Shown here piece after piece: positions 27,485 to 36,366 of a stretch of 64,000 nucleotides of DNA. The translations under genes and the position numbers were made by a program. The first letter of the stretch is position 1. Every line of letters begins with the position of its first letter. The stretch is from NCBI GenBank assembly GCA_963850995.1, contig CAWKNQ010000013.1, positions 124,001 through 188,000 on the forward strand, read 5' to 3'. The notes under the pieces were generated by a model. It was given only the letters and a program-made list of their open reading frames with translations, was not told where the DNA came from and did no database searches. The DNA is from Gaiellasilicea sp963850995 (lineage in GTDB: Bacteria > Actinomycetota > Thermoleophilia > Gaiellales > Gaiellaceae).

Positions 27485-27967
27485 TCACTCGTTCGGGGGA
27501 TTCTCCAACCGGCGGCGCCAGGCCTCTCCGGCCGCGCGTCCCTCCGGGGTGGCCAGGAAGTGCTCGAGCGGAACGTGCAGGAAGGCGCCGTCCGCCTCGG
27601 CGAGCAACTGCTCGCCGTCGAGCAGCTCGGCCGCGATCTCGATCCTGCGGCCGCGCTCGGCGGTGACCCGCGACGTGATCCGGAGCGCCCGGCCGATCGG
27701 GACCGGCCGGCGGTAGCGGATCGCGAACCGCGCGGTGACGGTCGGGAAGCGGTGCCAGGTGGCGAGCAGCCCGCACGCCTCGTCGAGCGCCGCCGCGACG
27801 ATGCCGCCGTGGACGATGCCCGGTCCGCCCTGGTGGTGGACGCCGAACGCCACCTCGGACTCGTACGCAGTCGCGCCCTCGGCCTGCGGCAGCGCCATGC
27901 GCAGGCCCAGCTCGTGGTCGCCGCACCCGAAGCAGGCCGGATCGTGGTGAGGAGGGATCCGGTCTAT
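27485..27967 (-). CDS. PaaI/hotdog-fold thioesterase, start codon uncertain
   Basis: The hotdog domain is clear: FGCGDHELGLRM, GGPGIVHGGIVAAALDEACG with the family HGG motif, and ARFAIRYRRPVPIG. It would hydrolyse an acyl-CoA. No ATG, GTG or TTG lies between the FGCG motif and the upstream stop region. The nearest plausible codon is ATA 27967, which overlaps the diiron gene's stop (ATAG), giving 160 residues; an internal ATG would cut into the fold. The pattern resembles the CTGA starts elsewhere in the window. It is translated after the diiron protein. Confidence 0.75.
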   Translation of the reverse strand: MDRIPPHHDPACFGCGDHELGLRMALPQAEGATAYESEVAFGVHHQGGPGIVHGGIVAAALDEACGLLATWHRFPTVTARFAIRYRRPVPIGRALRITSRVTAERGRRIEIAAELLDGEQLLAEADGAFLHVPLEHFLATPEGRAAGEAWRRRLENPPNE

Positions 27968-28845
27968 GCGGCGAAGGGGATCTCGACGTCCGAGACGTCG
28001 AGCCCGAGGCTCGAGGCCATCCGGATCCCGTCGCGGATGTCGTCCTGGAGGCGCCGGATGTCCGTTTCGCGCATGACGTTCCCGATCCAGGCCCGCTCCT
28101 TCGGCCGCCAGAGCGCGTGGTCGACGAAGATCGGGAGGAGCCGGTTGGCTGCTTTCACGAGCCGGTCCTTCGTCTTCTTCGACGCGCCCTCGAGCAGCAC
28201 CCGCTCGTAGGCGACGCCGGCGCTGTGATGGATGCCGTCGTCGATCGTGAGCCGGTTGCACAGGTCCTCGAGCAGCGTGCCCCGCGACGAGCGCGCGATC
28301 AGGCGGAAGCGGGGGATGATCAGCCGCTCGAAGAAGACCTGCATCTGGAACACCTTCTCCTCGAGCGTCTCGGCTTCGAGCGTCATCGTCGCCAGCTCGT
28401 CGAGGTGCGGATCACGCTCGGCGACGCCGCCCGCTTCCTGCGCCAGCTTCAGCCACGCCTCGACGTGCCGGGCCTCGTCCTGGACCATGGTCGAGTAGTA
28501 GAGCTTCGCCTCGCGGTGCGGTGCGAGGTTGAGCAGCTGGCCGGCCATCGAGACGGCGAGCTCGTCCGCCTGCAGCTGCTGCGTGATCACCGAGCGCCAG
28601 ACAGCGCGGCGCCGCTCCTTCCGCTCGGCCGAGGCGCCGACCCGCGTCTCGGGGATCGGCGGGATCTCGCCCCAGGCCATGTCGCGAACCTGCCACTCCT
28701 GCTTCTTCGCAAGGTCGTAGAAGCGGAGGACGCCGCGGCCCTTGTTGTCGTCGGCCGCGTCCGCCTCGGCGGCGCGCTCGGCCTCGATCAACGGCGCGTA
28801 GGTCGGGTCGGCGTTGATCGGCTCCTCGGCCGGCTCCACTGCCAT
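27964..28845 (-). CDS. Ferritin-like diiron protein (acyl-ACP desaturase/R2-like fold)
   Basis: 293 residues from ATG 28845. Diiron ligands appear in order: Glu in QADELAVSM, EARH in MVQDEARHVEAW, Glu in VFFERLIIPRF and DDGIHH. These fit a four-helix bundle carboxylate-bridged diiron centre. Similarity is closest to acyl-ACP desaturase-like and R2-like oxidases, but substrate cannot be deduced. It lies between HMG-CoA reductase (17 bp upstream) and a thioesterase, so a lipid role is a reasonable inference. Confidence 0.7.
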   Translation of the reverse strand: MAVEPAEEPINADPTYAPLIEAERAAEADAADDNKGRGVLRFYDLAKKQEWQVRDMAWGEIPPIPETRVGASAERKERRRAVWRSVITQQLQADELAVSMAGQLLNLAPHREAKLYYSTMVQDEARHVEAWLKLAQEAGGVAERDPHLDELATMTLEAETLEEKVFQMQVFFERLIIPRFRLIARSSRGTLLEDLCNRLTIDDGIHHSAGVAYERVLLEGASKKTKDRLVKAANRLLPIFVDHALWRPKERAWIGNVMRETDIRRLQDDIRDGIRMASSLGLDVSDVEIPFAA

Positions 28846-28862
28846 GCGCCCATTATCGTCGT

Positions 28863-30081
28863 TCAGCGCATGCCCCCGCGCTCGTGGTGGGCGCGGAAGA
28901 AGTTCTCGGAGCCCGCCGTCGCCATCGCGGCCGAGGCTGAGATCTCGAGCGCGAGCGCCGACGCCGCGACGATCTGGGCGAAGCGGTAGACCTTGCCCGA
29001 ACCGGCGCAGCCGATGCAGCTCGAGCCAGGAGCGGGCGTAGGGGAGGGTGGTGCCGCCGCCGACCGTGCCGACCTCGAGCCCGGGGAAGCGGATCGCCGC
29101 CTGCAGGCCGCCGTCCTCCGTCCGGTGCCCCGTGCCGTGCGCCATCGAGCTCGTCCCGACCATGCCGAGATCCTGGCCGGTGCAGGCGAAGATCGCCGCG
29201 ATCGCGGATGCGGGCGTGAAGGCGACCGACTGCATCCCCGAGGCGACCGCCCCGTGCGTCCCGGCCCACGAGAGCTCGAGCAGGTCGTCGACGCTCGTCC
29301 GCAGCACCCGCCGCACCGTCTCGGCGTCGAGGGTCGCCTCGGCGAGCACCGTCTTCCCGTGACCGGACTGGAAGAACTCGTAGGACGGCTTCTTGTCGCC
29401 GCCCATGTTCGCCTCGAGGATCGCCCGCTCGGGGCGCACCGGCGCCTGCTGCATCACGTAGCCCATGTTCAGGGCGTAGCTGTTGCGGGTCATCATGTTC
29501 GGCCCGCACGCGTCCCCCGTCGTCCAGGCCCAGAGCACGTGGCACATGGGCCCGACGACGTGGGTCTTGAGCTCGCGGAGCTTGGCCCGTTTCGACAGCG
29601 ACGGGTCGTCGAGCGCGCCGAGGAAGGAGCGAAGGTCGTCGAGCGAGTCCTCGAGCCATCTTGCGAGAGAGACAGCTTCCTCAGTGTTCTTGCAGACAAA
29701 GCAGGATGCTCGTGTCATCCTGTCGTGCAACACGTAGGTCCGGAACCCGCCCGAGCTCGCGGCCGCCTTCAGTCCGCGCGACATCGATGCCGAGAGGCCG
29801 CCCTCGGTGTGCGCGAGCGGGACGAGCACCTCCACGTGCTCGCGGCCGGTCTCGCGGAGCGTCCCGGCCGGCTCCTCCAGCTCGTAGGCGCCCAGCTCGA
29901 GCAGAAGCGGCCCGACGACCGAGACCGGGATCAGCGCCGCCCCGGTGTGCGACTCCTGTGCGCGCGTCCACGCTTCGTCCACATGCGCCAGCGGCTCGTC
30001 GCCGACGACCGCGCGGATCGCGTCCTGCCGGGCGCGAATCGACTCTGCATCGTTCCGTCGCGGCCACCGGCGGAGCTCCAC
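28863..30081 (-). CDS. Hydroxymethylglutaryl-CoA reductase-like protein (frame break at 29016)
   Basis: The start is GTG 30081. HMG-CoA reductase motifs are IPVSVVGPLLLELG, catalytic Glu in AHTEGGLSASMSRGLKA, TTGDACGPNMMTRNSY, Lys in MGGDKKPSYEFF, GQDLGM for the catalytic Asp, and GTVGGGTTLPYARSW. One extra base at 29016 shifts the frame. The true C-terminus (IGCAGSGKVYRFAQIVAASA then ENFFRAHHERGG) is found in the next frame and stops at 28863. The DKKP form resembles eukaryotic/archaeal-type enzymes. No other mevalonate gene is in the window. The gene is divergent from folD. Confidence 0.85.
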
Positions 30082-30105
30082 GCGAAAGAGACTAACGTCC
30101 CGCCA

Positions 30106-30963
30106 ATGGCCGCGACACTCATGGACGGGAGGGCGCTGGCGGCTCGGATCCAGGCCGAGGTGGCGCGCGACGTGGCCGTCTTCGGGCGCCCGATCGGGCT
30201 CGCGACGGTGCTCGTCGGGGACGATCCCGCCTCCGACGTCTACATCCGGGCCAAGCACGCGGCGACCCTGGAGGTCGGAATCGTCGCGCGCGATCTGCGG
30301 TTGCCGGCGACGACGACCGAGGAGGAGTTGCTCGAGCTCGTCGCCGAGCTGAACGCGAACGACGCCGTCGACGGCATCCTCGTCCAGTTGCCGCTGCCGG
30401 ACGGGATCGACGAAGGGCGCGTGATCCGCGCCGTCGACCCGCTCAAGGACGTAGACGGGTTCCACCCGCTCAATGCCGGCCTCCTGCTCGCCGGGACGCC
30501 CGCGCACGTGCCCGGGACGCCGCTCGGCGTGCTCGAGCTGCTGGACGAGTACGGCGTCGAGCTGAAGGGCGCGAACGCGGTCGTGATCGGCCGTAGCGAC
30601 ATCGTGGGCAAGCCCGTCGCGCTGCTCCTCCTGCACCGGCACGCGACCGTGACGATCTGCCACTCCCGGACACGCGACCTCGGCGCGGAGACGGCGCGCG
30701 CGGACGTGCTCGTCGCCGCGGTCGGCAGCCCCGGGCTCGTGCGGGCGGAGATGGTGAAGGAGGGGGCGGTGGTCGTCGACGTCGGGCTCACGCGTACCGG
30801 CGAGGGACTCGTGGGCGACGTGGCGCCCGAGGTCGCCGAGCGCGCGCGGCTGCTCACGCCCATGCCGGGCGGCGTCGGTCCGATGACGATCGCGATGCTC
30901 CTGAAGAGCACGATTCGTGCTGCGCGGTACCGGGTAGGACAGCTTGCACATCCCGGCGCGTGA
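30106..30963 (+). CDS. folD: Bifunctional methylenetetrahydrofolate dehydrogenase/cyclohydrolase
   Basis: 285 residues. Catalytic Tyr46 and Lys50 lie in VYIRAKHAATLEVG, spaced as in E. coli FolD. DGILVQLPLPDGID, the NADP loop VIGRSDIVGKPVA and the C-terminal TPMPGGVGPMTIAML are diagnostic. It interconverts methylene-, methenyl- and formyl-tetrahydrofolate for purine and one-carbon metabolism. It starts 24 bp from the divergent HMG-CoA reductase. The cspA promoter lies inside its last codons. Confidence 0.97.
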   Translation: MAATLMDGRALAARIQAEVARDVAVFGRPIGLATVLVGDDPASDVYIRAKHAATLEVGIVARDLRLPATTTEEELLELVAELNANDAVDGILVQLPLPDGIDEGRVIRAVDPLKDVDGFHPLNAGLLLAGTPAHVPGTPLGVLELLDEYGVELKGANAVVIGRSDIVGKPVALLLLHRHATVTICHSRTRDLGAETARADVLVAAVGSPGLVRAEMVKEGAVVVDVGLTRTGEGLVGDVAPEVAERARLLTPMPGGVGPMTIAMLLKSTIRAARYRVGQLAHPGA

Positions 30964-30972
30964 GGCTATGGT
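30944..30972 (+). promoter_or_regulatory. Housekeeping promoter for the cold-shock gene
   Basis: TTGCAC at 30944-30949 is separated by exactly 17 bp from TATGGT at 30967-30972, overlapping the folD 3' end. It leaves a leader of about 60 nt before the TTG start at 31041, consistent with a cold-shock mRNA leader. Confidence 0.65.
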
Positions 30973-31040
30973 TCGCGCGCTTTATCAAGGTCGGCGGCTC
31001 GGTGCCCGGGCCGTCGCTTCACTGCAAGGAGGAAACACAG

Positions 31041-31244
31041 TTGGCTCAGGGCACCGTTAAGTGGTTCTCGAACGAGAAGGGGTACGGCTTCATCGAGCGG
31101 GAGGGTGGCGAGGACGTCTTCGTGCACTTCTCCGCGATCACGATGGAGGGCTACAAGTCGCTGACCGAGGGTCAGCGGGTGGAGTTCGAGGTCGTCCAGG
31201 GCCCCAAGGGCGCCCAGGCGGCGAACGTCTCCGCGGTCGTCTAA
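31041..31244 (+). CDS. cspA: Cold-shock protein, CspA family
   Basis: The frame opens earlier, but AAGGAGG at 31026-31032 points to TTG 31041, giving the standard 67-residue protein. RNP1 (KGYGFIE) and RNP2 (VFVHFSAI) RNA-binding motifs are intact. It is an OB-fold RNA chaperone. It is flanked by its own promoter and terminator, so it is monocistronic. Confidence 0.95.
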   Translation: MAQGTVKWFSNEKGYGFIEREGGEDVFVHFSAITMEGYKSLTEGQRVEFEVVQGPKGAQAANVSAVV

Positions 31245-31265
31245 CCTCTCGCGATTCGAGCTTGC

Positions 31266-31296
31266 GAAGGGCTCCCGAGAGGGGGCCCTTCTCTTT
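31266..31296 (+). terminator. Intrinsic terminator after cspA
   Basis: GAAGGGC and GCCCTTC arms with additional C/G pairs around a GAGA loop are followed by TCTTT. It lies 22 bp after the stop. Confidence 0.8.
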
Positions 31297-31361
31297 GCTG
31301 ACAACGCTGATGGCCACGGGTCAAGACCGTGGCAAAGCCCCGTTTGGAAGGATGGGGTTCC

Positions 31362-31646
31362 ATGCCGATTACGCGTGAAGAGGTGCTCCACGTCGCGAAG
31401 CTAGCCCGGCTCGAGCTGACCGAGGAGGAGATCGAGCGGCTGACCGGCGAGCTGAGCGCGATCCTCGAGGCCGTCTCGAAGGTGAGCGAGCTCGATCTCG
31501 CCGACGTGCCGCCGACCTCGCACCCGCTCGCGCTCGTCAACGCCTGGGGAGAGGACGAGCCGCAGCCGTCGCTCTCCCTCGACGAGGCATTCGCGAACTC
31601 GCCCGCCCGCGAAGGCGACCTCTACAAGGTCCCGCCGACCGCATGA
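31362..31646 (+). CDS. gatC: Aspartyl/glutamyl-tRNA amidotransferase subunit C
   Basis: 94 residues from ATG 31362, with GGAAGGA about 9 bases upstream. An in-frame GTG 33 bp earlier is less likely. The GatC signature is VLHVAKLARLELTEEE. The C-terminal ANSPAREGDLYKVP wraps between the A and B subunits. It overlaps gatA by 4 bp. With gatA and gatB it makes the amidotransferase that converts Glu-tRNA(Gln) and/or Asp-tRNA(Asn). Confidence 0.95.
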   Translation: MPITREEVLHVAKLARLELTEEEIERLTGELSAILEAVSKVSELDLADVPPTSHPLALVNAWGEDEPQPSLSLDEAFANSPAREGDLYKVPPTA

Positions 31647-33055
31647 GCGCCGTGGTCGACACGCTGCGGCTGACAGCCGAGGAGGCGCTGGGCCTCCTGG
31701 AGCGCAAGGAGGTCTCCGGCGCCGAGCTCCACCGCGCCTACCTCGACGCGATCGCCGAGCGCGACGGGGAGCTGCACTGCTACCTGCGCACGGTCGAGGA
31801 CGCCGAAGGGGACAGCGTCCCGATCGCGCTGAAGGACGTGATCTCGACCAGGGGCGTGGAGACGACGGCCGGCTCTCGGATCCTCGCCGGCTACGTGCCC
31901 GTCTTCGACGCGACCGTCGCGGCGCGCTGCCGGGAGGCGGGGCTGCCGACGATCGGGAAGACGAACACCGACGAGTTCGCGATGGGCTCGTCGACCGAGA
32001 ACTCTGCGTACGGTCCGACGCGGAACCCGTGGGACCTGGAGCGCGTGCCGGGTGGCTCGGGCGGCGGCACCGCCGCCGCGGTCTCGGCCGGCCTCGCGCC
32101 CTGGGGGCTCGGCTCGGACACCGGCGGCTCGATCAAGCAGCCATCAGCTCTCTGCGGCAACGTCGGCCTGCGCCCGACGTACGGCACCGTCAGCCGCTAC
32201 GGGATCGTCGCGTTCGCGTCCAGCCTCGACCAGGTCGGCCCGGTTGCCCGGAACGTCCGCGACTGCGCACGCCTCTACTCCATCATCGCCGGCCGCGACC
32301 CGGCCGACTCGACCACGGTCGACGTGCCGCCGGTGCAGCTGCCCGAGGCCGAGCGTCTCGACGGTGTGCGCATCGGCGTTCCGAAGGAGCTGAACGAGGC
32401 CGAGGGGATCGAGCCGGGCGTGAGCGCGGCCGTGCAGCGCGCGATCGAGCTGGCTCGGGAGCTCGGGGCCGAGGTGGGGGAGTGCGAGCTGCCGCGCTCG
32501 GTCGACTACGGCCTCGCGTGCTACTACCTGATCGCGCCGGCGGAGGCCTCGTCCAACCTCGCCCGCTACGACGGCGTCCGCTACGCGGGCCGCGCGGACG
32601 CGGACGGCTACTACGAGATGGTCGAGCGCACCCGCGACGCGGGCTTCGGCGACGAGCCGAAGCGCCGGATCATGCTCGGCACGTACGCGCTCTCCGCCGG
32701 CTACTACGACGCGTACTACGGCCAGGCGCAGAAGGTGCGGACGGTCATCGCGCGCGAGCACGCGGCCGCGTTCGAGCGCTTCGACCTGCTCGTCTCCCCG
32801 ACCTCGCCGACGGTCGCGTTCAAGGTCGGCGAGAAGGCTGCCGATCCGCTCGCGATGTACCTCTCCGACCTGCTCACGATCCCGTCCTGCATGGCCGGCC
32901 TGCCGGGTCTGAACGTCCCGTGCGGCCTCTCGGACGGGCTGCCGGTCGGGCTGCAGCTGATCGGGCCGCAGCTCTCGGAATCGACGCTCTTCCGGGCCGG
33001 TCACGCGCTGGAGCGCGCGATCGGCTTCGATCCGGTCCCGGAGAGGCTCCGGTGA
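31643..33055 (+). CDS. gatA: Aspartyl/glutamyl-tRNA amidotransferase subunit A
   Basis: 470 residues. The amidase-signature Ser-cisSer-Lys triad is visible: Lys in VPIALKDVIST, cis-Ser in SDTGGSIKQPSALCG and nucleophile region GGSGGGTAAAVSAGL. It releases ammonia from glutamine for the transamidation. Start ATGA overlap with gatC and GTGA overlap with gatB imply strict coupling. Confidence 0.97.
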   Translation: MSAVVDTLRLTAEEALGLLERKEVSGAELHRAYLDAIAERDGELHCYLRTVEDAEGDSVPIALKDVISTRGVETTAGSRILAGYVPVFDATVAARCREAGLPTIGKTNTDEFAMGSSTENSAYGPTRNPWDLERVPGGSGGGTAAAVSAGLAPWGLGSDTGGSIKQPSALCGNVGLRPTYGTVSRYGIVAFASSLDQVGPVARNVRDCARLYSIIAGRDPADSTTVDVPPVQLPEAERLDGVRIGVPKELNEAEGIEPGVSAAVQRAIELARELGAEVGECELPRSVDYGLACYYLIAPAEASSNLARYDGVRYAGRADADGYYEMVERTRDAGFGDEPKRRIMLGTYALSAGYYDAYYGQAQKVRTVIAREHAAAFERFDLLVSPTSPTVAFKVGEKAADPLAMYLSDLLTIPSCMAGLPGLNVPCGLSDGLPVGLQLIGPQLSESTLFRAGHALERAIGFDPVPERLR

Positions 33056-34464
33056 GCACGCATGAGTGGGAGCCCGTTGTCGGGCTCGAGATCCACGTCC
33101 AGCTGAAGACGCGGACGAAGATGTTCTGCCGCTGCGCGAACGGCTACGGCGGGGGCGAGAACACACAGGTGTGCCCGGTCTGCCTCGGCTTTCCCGGGGC
33201 ACTCCCGGTCCCGAACAGGACCGCGCTCGAGTGGACGATCAAGCTCGGGCTCGCGCTCGGCTGCGAGATCCCGCCCCGGGCGGTCTTCTCGCGCAAGAAC
33301 TACTTCTACCCAGACCTGCCGAAGGGCTATCAGATCTCCCAATACGATCTACCTTCTTGCATCAACGGCGAAGTGCTAGTGCCAACCGCGGACGGCGACC
33401 ACGCGATCGGAATCGTGCGTGCGCACCTCGAGGAGGACGCGGCGAAGACGACGCACGTCGGCGGCCGCACGGGCAGGATCGGCGGCGCCGACTACTCCCT
33501 CGTCGACTTCAACCGCGGGGGGACGCCCCTCGTCGAGATCGTCACCGGCCCGGACATCCATTCCGCCGAGGACGCGCGCCGCTTCCTGCAGCTGCTCCGG
33601 CAGACCGTCGTCGAGCTCGGCATCTCCGACGCCGAGATGGAGAAGGGAACGCTGCGTGTCGACGCCAACGTCTCCGTGCGGCCGGCGGGGTCGCAGGAGC
33701 TGCGCACGCGCTGCGAGCTGAAGAACATGAACTCGTTCCGGTTCGTTGCGCAGGGGATCGACGCCGAGGTCGCACGGCAGGTCGCGCTCTACGAGGCCGG
33801 AGGCGAGGTGCAGCAGGACACCTACGACTTCGATGCCGCGACGGGGACGCTGACCGCGCGCCGCTCGAAGGAGGAGGCCGACGACTACCGCTACTTCCCC
33901 GAGCCCGATCTCGTCCCGGTCGAGCCGCCGCGAGAGCTCGTCGAGCGCCTGCGGGCCGAGGTGCCTGAGAGCCCGGCCGCCCGGATCCGGCGGCTCGAGA
34001 CCGACGTCGAGCTCGAGCGTGCCGTCGTCCTCGTCACCGGTGGGCTCGACGGGCTCTGGCAGGCGACGGTTGCCGCCGGCGCGGAGCCGGTGGCGGCGGC
34101 GAACGTGATCGCGAACCGGCTCGCGGGCGTGGACGGCGGCTCCGTGGACGCGGTCGAGCTCGCGAAGCTGGTCGACGCGCGCGACCGGATCCCCCGTGCC
34201 GCGCTCGACGAGGCGCTCGGCAAGGTCGCGGAGCCCGGCTTCTCCGCGGACGCGTATCTCGCCCAGGAGGCCCTCTCGGACACGGCCGAGCTGGAGCCGA
34301 TCGTCGTCCGCATCCTCGATGCGAATCCGGGTCAGGTCGCCGCCTACCGCGGCGGCAAAGAGGGTCTGCTCGGCTTCTTCGTCGGCCAGGTGATGAAGGA
34401 GACCGGGGGCAAGGCGAACGCGCGCGCGGTCAGCGAGCTCGTGCGCGAGAAGCTCCAGGCCTGA
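33052..34464 (+). CDS. gatB: Aspartyl/glutamyl-tRNA amidotransferase subunit B
   Basis: 470 residues from GTG 33052. GatB motifs are VVGLEIHVQLKTRTKMFCRC with zinc cysteines (CRC and CPVC), FYPDLPKGYQISQYDLP, DFNRGGTPLVEIVT and ELKNMNSFRFV. The C-terminal YqeY-like tail (GQVMKETGGKANARAV) binds tRNA. It phosphorylates the tRNA-bound Glu/Asp and accepts ammonia. A short patch at about 33340-33385 uses unusually AT-rich codons within an otherwise GC-rich gene. Confidence 0.97.
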   Translation: MSTHEWEPVVGLEIHVQLKTRTKMFCRCANGYGGGENTQVCPVCLGFPGALPVPNRTALEWTIKLGLALGCEIPPRAVFSRKNYFYPDLPKGYQISQYDLPSCINGEVLVPTADGDHAIGIVRAHLEEDAAKTTHVGGRTGRIGGADYSLVDFNRGGTPLVEIVTGPDIHSAEDARRFLQLLRQTVVELGISDAEMEKGTLRVDANVSVRPAGSQELRTRCELKNMNSFRFVAQGIDAEVARQVALYEAGGEVQQDTYDFDAATGTLTARRSKEEADDYRYFPEPDLVPVEPPRELVERLRAEVPESPAARIRRLETDVELERAVVLVTGGLDGLWQATVAAGAEPVAAANVIANRLAGVDGGSVDAVELAKLVDARDRIPRAALDEALGKVAEPGFSADAYLAQEALSDTAELEPIVVRILDANPGQVAAYRGGKEGLLGFFVGQVMKETGGKANARAVSELVREKLQA

Positions 34465-34507
34465 CGTCCTAGCGAGGACAGCGCGTCGCGACGGTAGCCT
34501 GCCGCCT

Positions 34508-35011
34508 GTGAATCCGCTCGTCCGCAAGGCCGCGCTGATCGCGGCGTCACTGGGGCTGCTCGTCAGCCTCTACATCGCGCTCAACCCGCGCGACGACGAC
34601 GATGCAGCGCCGGCGACGACGACGGCGGCGACGACGACTGAGGCAACGACGACGACAGAGGCGACGACCACCGCACCGGCGACGACCGCCCCCGCGACCA
34701 CGGAGACGGAGCCGCCGCCGCCGACCACGACCGCGCCGGCGCCTTCTGAGGTCGTCACGATCAGGGTCGCGGTCGGGCCTGAGGGCGTCGAGTCGGTCCG
34801 CCGCTTCTCGGTGCGGAGGGGCCGGGAGGTCGAGCTCGTGGTCCGCTCCGCGCTCACCGATCACGTGCACCTGCACGGCTACGACCTGATGGCCGACGTC
34901 GCCCCGGGCGCGCCCGCGACGATCCGCTTCACGGCGGACGTCCCCGGCATCTTCGAGGTCGAGCTCGAGGACCGCGGTCTGCACATCGCCGAGCTCGAGG
35001 TCCGTCCCTGA
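34508..35011 (+). CDS. Membrane-anchored cupredoxin-like protein with Thr-rich linker
   Basis: 167 residues from GTG 34508. The N-terminal signal/anchor is LIAASLGLLVSLYIAL. A low-complexity Thr/Ala/Pro linker at residues 33-78 is coded by ACG-rich DNA. A cupredoxin-like beta domain follows (VTIRVAVGPEGVESVRRFSV, TDHVHLHGYDLMADVAPG, PGIFEVELED, LHIAEL). His residues in HVHLHG and the late His are possible copper ligands, but the usual Cys is absent, so it may not be a blue copper protein. The next gene is coupled through CTGA. Confidence 0.65.
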   Translation: MNPLVRKAALIAASLGLLVSLYIALNPRDDDDAAPATTTAATTTEATTTTEATTTAPATTAPATTETEPPPPTTTAPAPSEVVTIRVAVGPEGVESVRRFSVRRGREVELVVRSALTDHVHLHGYDLMADVAPGAPATIRFTADVPGIFEVELEDRGLHIAELEVRP

Positions 35012-36366
35012 CGCTCCTCGCCCATGGGATCGAGGGCGTTCGCGATCTCCCCGTTCCCGACTGGCTCTTCTTCTGGGGCGGCGCGGTCGTCCTCGTCCTC
35101 TCGTTCCTCGCGCTCGGCGTGCTCTGGAAGCGGCCGCAGCTCGAGCGGCGCGCTCCGGGACGGCCGCTTCCGGAGGGGCTCGAGCGCGTGCTCCGGTCGC
35201 GGGTGCTCCACGCCGTTCTCGGCGCGCTCTCCGCAGGCCTGCTCGTTCTCGTCTTCCTGACCGCGCTCATCGGCGAGCCGAACTCGGCGCAGAACTTCGC
35301 GCCGACGTTCATCCTGGTGATCTTCTGGATCGGCCTCGTCCCCGTCCAGGTCGTGCTGGGAAACGTCTGGCCGGTGCTCAACCCGTGGCTTGCGATCGCG
35401 AACGCGTTTGCGTGGCTCTGGCGGCGGCTCGGCCAGGAGTGGACCCCGCCGCTCTCGGCACCCGAGCGGCTTGGCGTCTGGCCGGCGGCGTTCCTGCTCT
35501 TCTGCTTCGCCGCGCTTGAGCTTGCCTACGCGGAGCCGGCGAGCCCGCGCGCGCTCGCCCTCGCGGTCGCGCTCTATAGCTACGCGATGTGGTTCGGGAT
35601 GGCCGCGTACGGCCGCCGCGCCTGGACCGAGCACGGTGACGCGTTCACGGTCTACTTCGGCCTGCTCGCGCGGATCGCGCCGTTCGGGGAGCACGAGGGC
35701 CGGCTCGTCGTCCGGGTGCCGTTCTCCGGGCTCGCCGGCCGCGAGGCGACTACGGGGATGCTCGCGTTCATCGCGGTCATGCTCGGATCGGTCGCCTTCG
35801 ACGGCCTCAGCCGCTCGCCCTTCTGGATCGATCTGCGCGCCGACGTCGAGGGGCCGTACATCGTCGAGCAACCCGGTCGCGCCGAGCTGCTCGCGACAGC
35901 CCTCTCGCTCGCCGGGTTGCTCGGCTGCGTGCTCCTGGTCGCGCTGGCCTACCGTGCCGCGACGCGGATCGCACGGGCGGTCGTGAAGGGCGATCGTCCG
36001 CTCGAGCCGGAGTTCCTGCTCAGCCTGGTGCCGATCGCGCTCGTCTACACGGTCGCGCACTACTTCACGTATCTCGTGATCTCGGGGCAGTACGTGATCC
36101 CGCTCGCCTCCGACCCCTTCGGCTTCGGCTGGGACCTGTTCGGGACGATCGACTACGCGCCGAACATCGCCCCGTTCTCGCCCAACACGGTCTGGTACGT
36201 GCAGGTCGGCGCGCTCGTTGCGGGGCACGTCGCCGGTCTCGCGGTCGCGCACGACCGGGCGGTCACGATCCTGCCGGAGCGCGACGCGCTCCGCTCCCAG
36301 TACGCCATGCTGGCGCTGATGGTCGTCTACACCGTCGGCGGGCTATGGCTCCTGTCGCGGGGCTGA
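35008..36366 (+). CDS. Polytopic membrane protein, probable CTG start
   Basis: About 452 residues and roughly nine hydrophobic segments. Coding similarity to related actinobacterial membrane proteins (sometimes labelled fenitrothion hydrolase) starts at LLAHGIEGVRDLPVPDWLFF. No ATG/GTG/TTG is available before GTG 35119, which would delete the first helix. CTG 35008 overlaps the preceding stop (CTGA) and is proposed as the start. Conserved-looking features are IFWIGLVPVQVVLGNVWPVL, NPWLAIANAFAWLW and YTVAHYFTYLVISGQY. No enzymatic motif is recognised. Pairing with a cupredoxin-like protein hints at a membrane redox or copper function. Confidence 0.6.
   Translation: MTLLAHGIEGVRDLPVPDWLFFWGGAVVLVLSFLALGVLWKRPQLERRAPGRPLPEGLERVLRSRVLHAVLGALSAGLLVLVFLTALIGEPNSAQNFAPTFILVIFWIGLVPVQVVLGNVWPVLNPWLAIANAFAWLWRRLGQEWTPPLSAPERLGVWPAAFLLFCFAALELAYAEPASPRALALAVALYSYAMWFGMAAYGRRAWTEHGDAFTVYFGLLARIAPFGEHEGRLVVRVPFSGLAGREATTGMLAFIAVMLGSVAFDGLSRSPFWIDLRADVEGPYIVEQPGRAELLATALSLAGLLGCVLLVALAYRAATRIARAVVKGDRPLEPEFLLSLVPIALVYTVAHYFTYLVISGQYVIPLASDPFGFGWDLFGTIDYAPNIAPFSPNTVWYVQVGALVAGHVAGLAVAHDRAVTILPERDALRSQYAMLALMVVYTVGGLWLLSRG

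Noticed and set aside
27964..30951. A 995-codon minus-strand frame joining HMG-CoA reductase to the diiron protein
   Set aside because: The fusion is created by the base error at 29016. With it removed, the reductase ends at 28863 and the diiron gene starts at 28845.
34602..34740. Low-complexity ACG-rich tract as a regulatory microsatellite
   Set aside because: It simply encodes the Thr/Ala linker of the cupredoxin-like protein and is not a pure simple repeat.
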